The notes below the pieces were generated by a model that was given only the letters and a program-made list of their open reading frames with translations, was not told where the DNA came from and did no database searches. A stretch of 64,000 bases of DNA from Marchantia polymorpha subsp. ruderalis (taxonomy: Eukaryota; Streptophyta; Marchantiopsida; Marchantiales; Marchantiaceae): the NCBI GenBank assembly GCA_037833965.1, contig AP031358.1, positions 1,248,001 to 1,312,000 of the forward strand, in the 5' to 3' direction. Below, piece after piece: positions 31,760 to 41,357 of the stretch (within the stretch, counting starts at the first letter, position 1; each line of letters starts with the position of its first letter). The translations under genes and the position numbers were made by a program.

Positions 31760-32174
31760 TGTAACACTAGGGTTTAGAGAGAAGTTCACTCGAAGATAGA
31801 AACGTAAACTCTGAAGATGAGAGATACCAACAATTGTTCTCCTCTCCCCTATATAGCTCTCACCAACAAGTACAAGGTGATAAGATCTAATCTCCACCAT
31901 CCATCCCACTCCTAGTGGATGAATGACGTGGCGGATAACCCTAACAAGCACACGGATCGCTGACGTGGCGCACCCAACTAACACACTAACTAACACACTC
32001 AATCCTTACCTACAAGCACACGGATTGCTGACGTGGCACTGTCAACTAACACATCCACTCTGTACCTACCAAGTGCGCGGATCGCTGACGTGGCAGCTAT
32101 GACTAGTGCACACTAAAGTATCTACATCAATATTCAGAGTAACCTCTACTTTAGTTCTAACTAACTAAAGTACA
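31760..32174 (-). repeat. 3' LTR of element C
   Basis: TGTAACACTAGG to AACTAAAGTACA in plus-strand text. Contains three near-copies of CACGGATcGCTGACGTGGC. Confidence 0.95.
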
Positions 32175-32190
32175 AACCTCCCTCCTTTTA
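32175..32190 (-). other. polypurine tract of element C
   Basis: Minus-strand TAAAAGGAGGGAGGTT directly precedes the 3' LTR start. Confidence 0.8.
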
Positions 32191-32226
32191 AGATGCAACG
32201 ACCTTGTTGCACATACGTTCAAACTC

Positions 32227-32739
32227 CTAAACTATCAAAGGTGCATTTGCTAAATTTTTAGCTGATTCCCATGTTGATTCATACGATGGATAGCATTTCC
32301 ATTGAATCAAATACTCTAGTTTGGGATATTTATGACCTCGAATACGTTTCTTGAGTATCTTTTCTACCTCAAACTCCTCATGATCTGCTATCAAGGTTGG
32401 AAGAGGAGGTGGTGCTGGTTGGTTGGTGAATTGTTTTGGTCGTGGTACATGTTTTCGCAATCGTGCCACATGAAATACTGGATGTATTTTCATATGTGAC
32501 GGAAGTTCCAACTTGTATGACACTTCACCAACACGATTCAAAACCAAAAATGGACCAATGAACCTAGGGTTTAACTTTGGTGTTCCTACAAGAGACAAAT
32601 TCGTTGTAGATAACCAAACATGATCTCCAACCTCAAAAATCACCTCTCTACGATGAGCATTGGCATGCTGCTTTTGCCGATTTTGAGCTATCACCAACTT
32701 CTCCTTGGCCTGATGTAGTCCTCGGTGAATATGCTCCAC
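32227..32739 (-). pseudogene. element C integrase end with chromodomain
   Basis: The minus frame has NAHRREVIFEVGDHVWLST, LNPRFIGPFLVLNRVGEVSY (GPF module) and then a chromodomain: EEFEVEKILKKRIRGHKYPK followed by LEYLIQWKCYPSYESTWE. The aromatic cage positions (Y, W) seem kept. In chromoviruses this domain steers integration to methylated histone H3 chromatin. Confidence 0.9.
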
Positions 32740-32973
32740 GAATTCGTTGACTGCTGCAACTTTGGTCGAAAACTACTCTCCTTTGGGAAGTTTCATCAAA
32801 CTTGAAGTAGTTATAGTATGAGCTCCATACATAAGAAAAAATGGAGACACTTTTGTGGATGCATTAACAAAATTGTTATATGCAAATTTCACAAGTGGCA
32901 AAAGGTTGTCCCACTCTTCTTGCTCTTCTAATGTGAATGCTCGTAGCATATCCTCTATGGTCCTATTTGCCCT

Positions 32974-33270
32974 CTAAGTTTGTTCATCAGTTTGAGGGTG
33001 ATAGGCCGTTGACATTGCTAGTTTTGTTTTGAAAAAACTAAACAAAGTTTTCCAAAATAAACTAGTGAAGTGAGTACCTCTATCCGTGATTAACACTTTG
33101 CCTAAGCCATGATTCACAAAAACTGCATCTAGATACAATTGAGCTAGTTGTGGAGCTGTTACTGTTTTTGTGGTTGGCCTGATGTGAATCATCTTGCTCA
33201 ATTTGTCCACAAAAACCACCACTGAATCATGTCCTAACGAAGTCCTTGGTAACTCGCATACAAGATCCAT
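32974..33270 (-). pseudogene. element C integrase core
   Basis: The minus frame starts MDLVCELPRTSLGHDSVVVF, then VDKLSKMIHIRPTTKTVTA and LITDRGTHFTSLFWKTL, ending AYHPQTDEQT and a stop (a catalytic-region AYHPQTDGQTE in relatives). It carries the first and second catalytic Asp positions. Joined by overlap in another frame to the zinc domain. Confidence 0.85.
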
Positions 33271-33554
33271 GGTGACATGTTCCCACCGCTGTTCGGGAAT
33301 AGGAAGAGGTTGTAATAAACCCGCTGGTTTTTGACTGGTTTACTTGCCTTGTTTTGTTGACAAGCAACACAACTTCGAACATAAGACTCCACATCCTCAC
33401 GTATTTTGGGCCAATAGTACACTCGTTGTATATTCTCCACGGTTTTCTCCACTCCCACATGACCTGCAATGGCTGTATCATGACTTTCTGCCAAAATCAT
33501 TGTGAGCAAATCGTGATCTTGTGGAATCCATATACGCTGATTGTAAAACGCCAA
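33227..33554 (-). pseudogene. element C integrase zinc domain
   Basis: The frame 33234-33554 reads IWIPQDHDLLTMILAESHDT, AGHVGVEKTVENIQRVYYWP and YVRSCVACQQNK, the H2C2 zinc domain of gypsy integrases (H-H-C-C all visible). Confidence 0.85.
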
Positions 33555-33557
33555 ACC

Positions 33558-34298
33558 TCAAGATTTCTCTGCCTTTCCAGTTTGTAGTGCTCGAGTGATC
33601 TCTTCATACTCCTTTGTGGCTTGTGACATCTTGCTCCACCAATCCGCCTGAATTTTCACTTCTGCAACATGATTCAAACAATGTATGCGTGTGAGAGCAT
33701 CTGCAAGTTGCTTCTTTTCCTCCACGTAGACAATCTTCATGTTGAAGCGTTGACGCCACTCTGCCCATCGAATTTGTCGTTTGGACAAATCCTTCTGAGT
33801 TTCCAAATAAACCAAGGGTTTATGATCAGTCTCTACCACAAACTTCTTATCACCCAAATAATGCTTCCAATGTTTGGTTGCCAACACGATGGTTAACTCC
33901 TCCCGTTCTGTCGTGTGATAATTTTGTTCCGCTGCCACCAACTTTCAAGAATAGAAAGCAACTGGATGCCATCCATCCTCCCATTCTTGTTGAAGTATGC
34001 CACTCACTGTTGTACCTGATGCATCAGTGGCCAACTTGATAGAACGGTTAGGATCATACCACTTGAGAATAGGTGCGTGTAACAAAGCATCTTTCAATGC
34101 TTGAAAAGCTAACTCTTGAGCTGTTCCCCATCTCCACTTTTGACCTTTCCCTAACATGGAAGTCAAGGCCTGAGCTAGTCGAGCAAAATCTTTCACAAAT
34201 CTACGATAGAATCCAATGAGCCCTAGAAAACTCTTCAATTGAGTTTGATCCTCAGGTGCTATCCATTTCTGAATGGCATCTATCTTCTCACTCATCAC
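33558..34298 (-). pseudogene. element C RT thumb and RNase H, two frames
   Basis: 34298-33945 has FLGLIGFYRRFVKDFARLAQ, ALKDALLHAPIL and IKLATDASGTTVSGILQQ. After a break, 33941-33558 has VAAEQNYHTTEREELTIVLA, FVVETDHKPLVYL and RQIRWAEW. Together they are RNase H with catalytic TDAS, TERE and TDH. One stop (about 33943) separates them. Confidence 0.9.
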
Positions 34299-35616
34299 TT
34301 CTTGTAGCTGTAACTCTATGACCCAAGTAATCTACTTCTGACTTGCCAAATTCACATTTTGAAGCTTTGGCATACAATTGATTGTCTCTTAAAACTTGAA
34401 GTACCTCTCGTAAATGACTTCTATGATCACTCAAAGTTTTGCTATACACCAATATATCATCTAGAAAAACAATGACAGATTTATCTAGATAAGGGTGAAA
34501 GATATCGTTCATCAATCCCATGAATGTAGCAGGTGCATTAGTGAGATCAAAAGGCATCACCAGATACTCAAAGTGTCCATACCTAGTACGAAAAGCTGTC
34601 TTGTGAACATCTTCATCTGCAATTCGAATTTGATTGTAGCCGCTTCTCAAATCTAGCTTGGTGAAGTACTTCGCTCCTTGAAGTTGATCAAACAAATCAT
34701 CCATACGAGGTAATGGATATTTTTTTTTCACCGTTTGCTGATTCAACCCGCGATAATAGATACATAGTCTCATGGATCCATCCTTCTTCTTCACAAAGAG
34801 TACTGGAGCTCCATAAGGTGAAACACTTGGTTGAATGAATCCTTTGCTCAACATCTCCTCCACTTGAGCTTTGCATTCTTCCAATTCGTTTGGAGCCAAA
34901 CGATATGGAGCTTTGCAAGTTGGTGTACTTCCAGGTATCACCTCAATCTTATGATCTACTCGCATCTTTGGTGGTAATCCTGCAGGTAGATCATCTAGAA
35001 AAACATCTTTATACTCCATAAAAATGTCGTTCAAGGACTCCGGGATGTAAGGTTTGTCTGTGGACCCAATATCTCTTATAAGTCCAAGGAAACATACATC
35101 ATCTCTAGAAATGGATGCTGTATCCATCACAAAGAGGGGTAAATTCCTATTCTGAGATCTAATTCTATCTCCATAGATCTTCCATCCACTACTTGTAATC
35201 ACTTTTCTTCTCCAATCTACCTTCAGATTATATTGTTCCATCCATGGCATTCCAAGGATGACATCATATCGAGCTAAACGAATTACTCTCAATTCAATGC
35301 TCTCCTTGTATCTACCTATGGATAATTCTACACTCCGTGGTAGTGTTTCTATCACTTTTGTTTGCCCGTTTGGCAATTCAACTTCTTCACTCACGTCATT
35401 CATCAATATCAAACCTAACTTCATAGCAACACTCCTTGATAGAAAATTCTCAGTTGCTCCAGGATCAATTAAAACTCTCACCTTGTGTTCTTCCATGAAA
35501 CCATCCGTGACAATGAGTTGAGCTTGCTTCTTACTCCTTCCATGAGCTCCCAACCATTGCCTTCTTCCAACCTCGCCTTTTCTTCGCTTTGTAGAACCAG
35601 TAAGGCCGCGAGGCAA
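34288..35616 (-). pseudogene. element C protease and reverse transcriptase
   Basis: A 442-codon minus frame: retropepsin motif [13 protein letters not shown], then [15 protein letters not shown] with [54 protein letters not shown] (first Asp), [17 protein letters not shown] and FLDDILVYS (catalytic DD). Unusual residues are IYYRGLN where DYRALN is normal (the D is lost) and MPFDLTNAP for MPFGLTNAP, signs of decay. Confidence 0.9.
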
Positions 35617-35734
35617 GATTACTGGTGATCTTCGTTTCCCGAAACTGCTTCCTCCACCTCTTCATACTCTATCCCCTCCATATTGTTGAACGGTCGTCGC
35701 TGCATGGGCCGTCCTCCTTGTTGTGTCGGCCGAA

Positions 35735-36451
35735 CTCGACAAAACTTGGCTATGTGACCCATTCGTCCACATGCATAGCATTGGCGATTGTCACGAACTC
35801 CAGCTCCTCCTCAAACCATTCCATTATTTGCATAACCTTCTTGCAAATTTGGAACTCCTGGTCGCCTAATCTCACCTCCAAATCTTGGTGGTGGTCCTCT
35901 TGTTGTGCAAAACCTTCTCTACGTCGAAGGTTTCCCAACTCCATCGGTGTTGGATCAGATGGATCTCTAAAATTGCTCACTGGTTCACCGTGTGTGACAC
36001 CAAAAGCACCCGAAATTCGTTGAGCAATTGCGATTGCTTCATTCACAGTAGATGGATTGCTTACCATCACCTCCTTTCGAATTCGATCTTTCAAGCCTCG
36101 TTTGAACACGTCCAATGCTTCAGCTCCACTCATATCCATGATAGATACTTGAAGATCACGAAATTCTTCAATGTACTCATGAATACCTCTTTTTTGCTTC
36201 AGATCCCACAACTTCATTCTTGCAGTTTGAAAAGAATCCACCGCTTGAAAATTTTGCAGAAGTCCTTCCTGCATTCCACTCCACAAAATGATAGCACCTC
36301 GTTCTGAAAGCATTCTCTCCCATGTTATGTACCATGTGAGAGCCTTATCCGTAAGATAAGATATCATGAACATTCCTGCAATATAATCAGAAACATGAAA
36401 ATGGGATAAATGAATATTCATCCTCATAATCCATCCCTCTAACACTCCCAT
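35735..36451 (-). pseudogene. element C gag with zinc knuckle
   Basis: The minus frame 36451-35750 is a capsid domain (YLTDKALTWYITWERMLSER, LWDLKQKRGIHEYIEEFRDL, FKRGLKDRIRKEV). A shifted frame continues into a clean knuckle CYACGRMGHIAKFC at about 35740-35785. A short frame at 36562-36762 with an acidic helix is the probable gag start. Confidence 0.85.
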
Positions 36452-37363
36452 TACTCTACATTACAGGATTTTCCCATTCGAAGCAAAAGATTTGCTTGAT
36501 CTTCAATCTCTTGAAGACGTCTCCTATTTGCCTCTGCTGCATCAATAGGAGTTGGTTCTGGCTAAACTTGGGAAGCTTGAACTTGAGGTTCAACTTCCAT
36601 CTCTCCAACTCTCTCTCTCTCTACTTTCTCACTCTCTAATGCGAAAATTTTATCTTCCATGGCTTGCTGCTTGGTATGCCCATCTACTATCGCTTTTCTC
36701 AACTCCTTCATCTCCGCCATGATTGCATTGAGAACCTCACCCATATCAATTGATGTTCCCATGCTTTCTCACACTCCCTCTAATAAAAAGTGAGTATAAT
36801 CACTATGTGACCTCTCAACAAAGGAGTCACAAAAGGTGCAGATGACTCTATCACAGCTCTATAGTACTCCTCTCCATAATTCCTCACAAGAAAATCTCTC
36901 CATATCCTCTTCTGTCTATATACTGTTCTAATCTCTACATAAGTGCTGAATCAAACCGGGACAGGTGGTTCGCGATTCAAATCCATGAAACAATCAGTAT
37001 AGAATGTATATAGTACAATCCCAAGTCTCTCCATAAGTAACTATTGGAAGAATCAGTGGCACTCTTGACTCCATCACTCTAGTCATAAAATCTGCACCCC
37101 AACAAGCCACAAGGTACATCCAAAAATGATGTTTCTCCATGCAACGAAGGTGAATATCGAATAGGTTAGGAATTGGCCAGTGCGGTACTGGATTCCTGTC
37201 AATCCCGTCCATATCTGCAAAAACACAATTTCCCCCTTCCACCTCTCTCTACATGCAGATGAATGAGCTCTGCCAGCCTCTATACACTCTCAAGACTACA
37301 CTCTATCATCACTCACTTGCTATTCCATGAGGGATAATCCACACTCAAGGAAAGAGCAAGATC

Positions 37364-37375
37364 GCTCTGATACCA
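37364..37375 (-). other. primer-binding site of element C
   Basis: Minus-strand TGGTATCAGAGC, one base from the 5' LTR end, complementary to the 3' end of plant initiator tRNA-Met. Confidence 0.95.
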
Positions 37376-37376
37376 T

Positions 37377-37796
37377 TGTAACACTAGGGTTTAGAGAGAA
37401 GTTCACTCGAAGATAGAAACGTAAACTCTGAAGATGAGAAATACCAACAATGGTTCTCCTCTCCCCTATATAGCTCTCACCAACAAGTACAAGGTGATAA
37501 GATCTAATCTCCACCATCCATCCCACTCCTAGTGGATGAATGACGTGGCGGATAATCCTAACAAGCACACGGATCGCTGACGTGGCGCACCCAACTAACA
37601 CACTAACTAACACACTCAATCCTTACCTACAAGCACACGGATTGCTGACGTGTCACTGTCAACTAACACATCCACTCTGTACCTACCAAGTGCGCGGATC
37701 GCTGACGTGACAGCTGTGATTAGTGCACAATAAAGTATCTACATCAATATTCAGAGTAACCTCTACTTTAGTTCTAACTAACTAAAGATGGTTACA
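37377..37796 (-). repeat. 5' LTR of element C
   Basis: Matches 31760-32174. About eight substitutions, plus a 5-base gain near the outer end (ATGGT before TACA). Confidence 0.95.
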
Positions 37797-38648
37797 TACA
37801 GCTTGACAAAGTTACCGCATTTTGTAGCTGATGGTCTTCGGCCGAATACTCAGAGCTAGTGTGCTGGTTAGATACTTGAGCAGTTGGGACCTACACCTGC
37901 GGGTGATTGCTGAATGCTCAGAGCTAGCGGACTGGTTAGACACTTGAGTAGTTCGATCTTACACCTTCGGGTGATTGTTCCTGTTTGTACTCCTTCGGGA
38001 TTTTTCCCTTGAATGGCAAAGTGAAGTTTTGTTACTTAGAGTAAGCCTTGGTTGTAAATTCAGGTTACGATGTAGAAGACGCCCTCGGGGCTAGCCTCTG
38101 CAATATTTCTGGGAATGACTAGTGTCAAACTCGTCAATAGACTGTTATGGTGTGACACTGGATCTTTTCTTAGTTGAGTTTCTCAGTTCAGACCTGTATT
38201 CTCTGCGCGTTTTGTGAGTTTAGTGTGTTGTTCACCGCGTGTGAGTGACTTCAGTTTGACGAAGGTACCGCATCCGAAGTAGAAAGTCCAACCCGGGTGC
38301 TCTATTCTAGCCGTCGGAGTTAACAATCCGGAGTTGGGGAACACTACCTGCAGATCCTCTGAATGTACTTATGAGAAACTTTCCCCCTGAACCTTGAGCG
38401 GAGGTCCTAATCGACCTCTTAGTTGTGCTTTTCCAGTTTCAGGTGTGTGTTGGGGTGAACTACGCTGCACTGTGCGTCCTCCGAGTTGAGCACTTGCAGT
38501 ATTTCTGGTGGTGACAGTCGCCTGAGAATTCAAACTCTTCAATAGTCTGTTAAACGTGACATTTAGTACTCTGTGTGTTGCCTCTGTCCCTGTGGGTTCG
38601 ACCTTTCTGCTGCTATACTGCAGTTTTAGCCTTTGGTGGGTTATTACA

Positions 38649-39200
38649 ATCAAGATGAAGCAAAAAACGTGATAACATATGATACAATGTCGTCAACAAA
38701 TTTGACGAGCTGAAAAGACTTCATCTCATCTATAATCTCCTTGCCAAGATTTTGAGGATCAATCATAAGATCACCAAAAGCGCCAATGTGACCTTGGATC
38801 TTTGTACGAGAATCTTTCATCTTGAAGTTTATCAGCTTCAAGTGGGTGTACAAATTATTCAACAATTATATGTGATGAAATTTAGAGCCTCAAACAGTTA
38901 TCCTTTATCTCGTCATTCTCGCCCACACATTTTAAAACTATAGGTTGTAGATATACTAGAAAGATGTATACTTCTTGTTCCTACAGATCCTTTTGTTTGA
39001 TGTCGCTTAAGTTATATGGTTTTTCTCTCAACATCATATCAAGTTCCATGATCTTCAACTTACCCTTTACATGTCTTTCCCAAAGCATGAAATCTTCGCG
39101 TCTATCAAACCTCATGATTTCATAACCAGATCCTCTAGCCTGTTTTGTAGCCATCTCTGTAAAAAAACTAAAGTTTGTGCCACTTTTCTCCTTTCTTCTC
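38649..39200 (-). pseudogene. copia element D, gag N-terminal part
   Basis: The minus strand carries SGYEIMRFDRREDFMLWERH and VKGKLKIMELDMMLREKP (family: FDG..FSLWK..M...L...GL), then LYTHLKLINFKMKDSRTKIQ, FGDLMID and EIIDEMKSFQLVKFVDDIVS from the UBN2-type gag. It stops where B1 begins. The rest of D is at 12780-14488, so 24 kb of insertions split one gag gene. Confidence 0.8.
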
Positions 39201-39769
39201 ATTAATTATCTCACGTGAGGTTTGCCAATGTCTTAATTACGTCAGCTTTCCAATTATACTCAATTTGCCTATATTTAGAATAAGATTTTGTTGAGCAAAA
39301 TAATTCTTACAGATGAAATATTATTTTTGAATCTGCCTTGAGTTATCCGCTGTTGCATAAAGTGCCCAATGTCTCAATGTGATATATCAAAATATTTTGT
39401 TATTGAACTTTTATACTTCTTTTTCTAGACATTCATTCTCCTTGTTGTTTGATTGTCATGCGCAAAAATCCTCAAATCGTTCAATCAGTCAACCTTTACC
39501 TAGACAATTGTTGTTCTGCTTGTCCGAATGACACGAGCAAAAATTCTTAAATGTTTTAAACGGTCTTTCTTTTTCAACTGCAGTAAAGATAGATTTTGCT
39601 ACATATTGTATTGTCAATTGTTTCAAGGAATCAACTATCTCAAATTTTTGATGATCTATCAACGAACAACGAGCACTTTGAAGATTATCAAACAAGTTAT
39701 TGTAAATTGTCTTGATAAAGATGGCTCAATAGAAAAATAGTTGAACCAAGGAATGATTGCCCGATTCAC

Positions 39770-40430
39770 TTGCTTGAGTGATAATTGAGGTAAGATCGCA
39801 ATAATACAATCTTCATCTTAATTGCTCACACTTTGTAGGAAGGTGTAGAATATCACACCTTCCTACAAAGTGTGAGCCAATTATTTCCAACATACTTTCT
39901 AATCAAATTCCTAATTACTGATTATACTCATCTTTGCAACAAGAGTGGTTGGGTATAATCAACATTTGAAGATATTTTTTTCAAAACATATCGTTTCTAA
40001 TGAGATTTTTAATCAAAATATCAAAAAACTTGCTCCTAGTTTAAGTCAAGCCTTTGATGATTTAAAAAAACCTTTGTTATAAATTTGACTCGCTTCTTTC
40101 TCAACCTATTTAGATCTTGATGAGGTAAGTATTGAACAAATTGCTAAAGATTTAATTGAAATGAATGTTTTTTATATTAATGACGATGACCATGTTGATG
40201 ATGTTAGCATTGCCAATTATCTATTAGAATATAACAACCTCTCACAAAGTGTAAGCAATTCAAATGAAGTATTGCGATTTTATCTCAATTGATGATGTTA
40301 GAATTGTCAAGTATGTGCTATAATAATCTTCAAATGTTTATTATACCCAACCACTCTAGTTGCAAAGATGAGTATGATCAGTAATTAGGAATTTGATTAG
40401 AAAGTATGTTGGAAATAATTGGCTTTGACA
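39770..40430. repeat. fold-back element with ~200-bp arms
   Basis: 39770-39850 pairs with 40235-40310 and 39877-39975 with about 40320-40430 (for example CTAATCAAATTCCTAATTAC at 39899 against GTAATTAGGAATTTGATTAG at 40382). The arms are not nested in simple order, so more than one inversion or duplication is involved. No target duplication seen. Confidence 0.7.
39825..39876. repeat. perfect 22-bp inverted repeat
   Basis: CTCACACTTTGTAGGAAGGT plus GT, eight bases of loop, then the exact reverse complement ending at 39876. Confidence 0.9.
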
Positions 40431-41357
40431 AAGCATTATTAAATAGTATTTTTCTTTATATCACCTGATGCTGATATAACCCAGCAAGCAGAGCAGTTAA
40501 AAGCGTTGACTGTTATCAAAATTAAAAAAAGTTAACGCTTTGATCTACACTTTGTTGGTCATGATTGAAAACCGTCGGTAATTAAACACAATTTCCAAAA
40601 GACACTTCACTACTGTAAGATCAATCTCTTCGACTGTATCAAGAGAGAGCATTCGCATTCAGTTCAACAGCTGAAAAGATTTGTCGATTTCGTTTTCAGT
40701 TCGTTTAGAAATGTGTGAACCAGAGGGCCTGGCAGAACCGAGGATCTTCCTGACGTCTACTACCTACAATGCAGGGATTTTCACACATACAAATCTTCAG
40801 CAAGGTACACTTCTGAACCAATTTCCGGCCACCAAGATGTTATTTGTAAATACTAATTTCTATGATGTCCTTTTTCGTACTACTACAGTCTTCAGTGATG
40901 GAGACGACATATACATATATTTTTATATATTATTACTATACTAATTCTCACATCTTTCCCGTGTCCCTCAACGTCTGTTGAGGGAAAGTCGGGCTTCAAT
41001 TGAGAAGTATGTACATTAGGCAGTTACAATAAAACTGATGTGGCCAGCTCACCTTAGGGCGGCTGACCAGGAGGTCCCCTGATTTTTATTTGAGGGTACC
41101 ACCAGTCCGGGAGTCCGGTGGAAATATCTGGATTGATTGATTGTGTTTAAGATTGGAAACTTCGAAGCTTACTTTGATAAATGTAGAATCATTTGACTAC
41201 AAGTGGTAGTGTTCGCCAAGTGCCCGAGAAATGCGAATATACAGCTCGGTGCAGTGCTCGTTGAAGTGTCAAATGTAGTACAACGCCAAGACTTCTCGAT
41301 CGTGTCGACACTTGCAGCATAGGCCACTGTAGCACCTGTTGTCAGCTGATATCACTT

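Larger units (their letters stand above)
31760..37796 (-). mobile_element. Ty3/gypsy chromovirus-type element C
   Basis: 6.04 kb with LTRs of about 415-420 bp and a perfect 5-bp target duplication TACAG (31755-31759 and 37797-37801). It sits in the 3' part of B1, whose sequence rejoins as GAGCTACAGCTTGAC. Minus-strand domains: gag with zinc knuckle, protease, RT, RNase H, integrase, chromodomain. PBS matches initiator tRNA-Met. Several frameshifts and stops disable it, yet the LTRs differ at only about eight places. Confidence 0.95.
14489..38648 (+). mobile_element. unclassified element B, copy 1 (host of A, C and a solo LTR)
   Basis: The ends are TGTGGTAATC at 14489 and GTTATTACA at 38648. 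Flanks ATCAG (14484-14488) and ATCAA (38649-38653) look like a 5-bp target duplication with one change. It splits copia gag. With the inserts removed about 4.6 kb remain, collinear with copy 2 at 19470-24551: a palindrome-rich 5' part, one long ORF, and a 3' part of about 1 kb. The ends look like those of an LTR element, but I see no terminal direct repeat, no RT, integrase or transposase. The ORF is broken by stops and by inserts. Confidence 0.7.
39201..41340. other. AT-rich, no clear gene; contains a fold-back
   Basis: Apart from the inverted repeats below I see only short frames: minus 39489-39695, and plus 40115-40290 reading DLDEVSIEQIAKDLIEMNVF. These might be remains of a transposon gene. 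40980-41340 may be the 3' untranslated part of the DA1-like gene. Confidence 0.35.
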
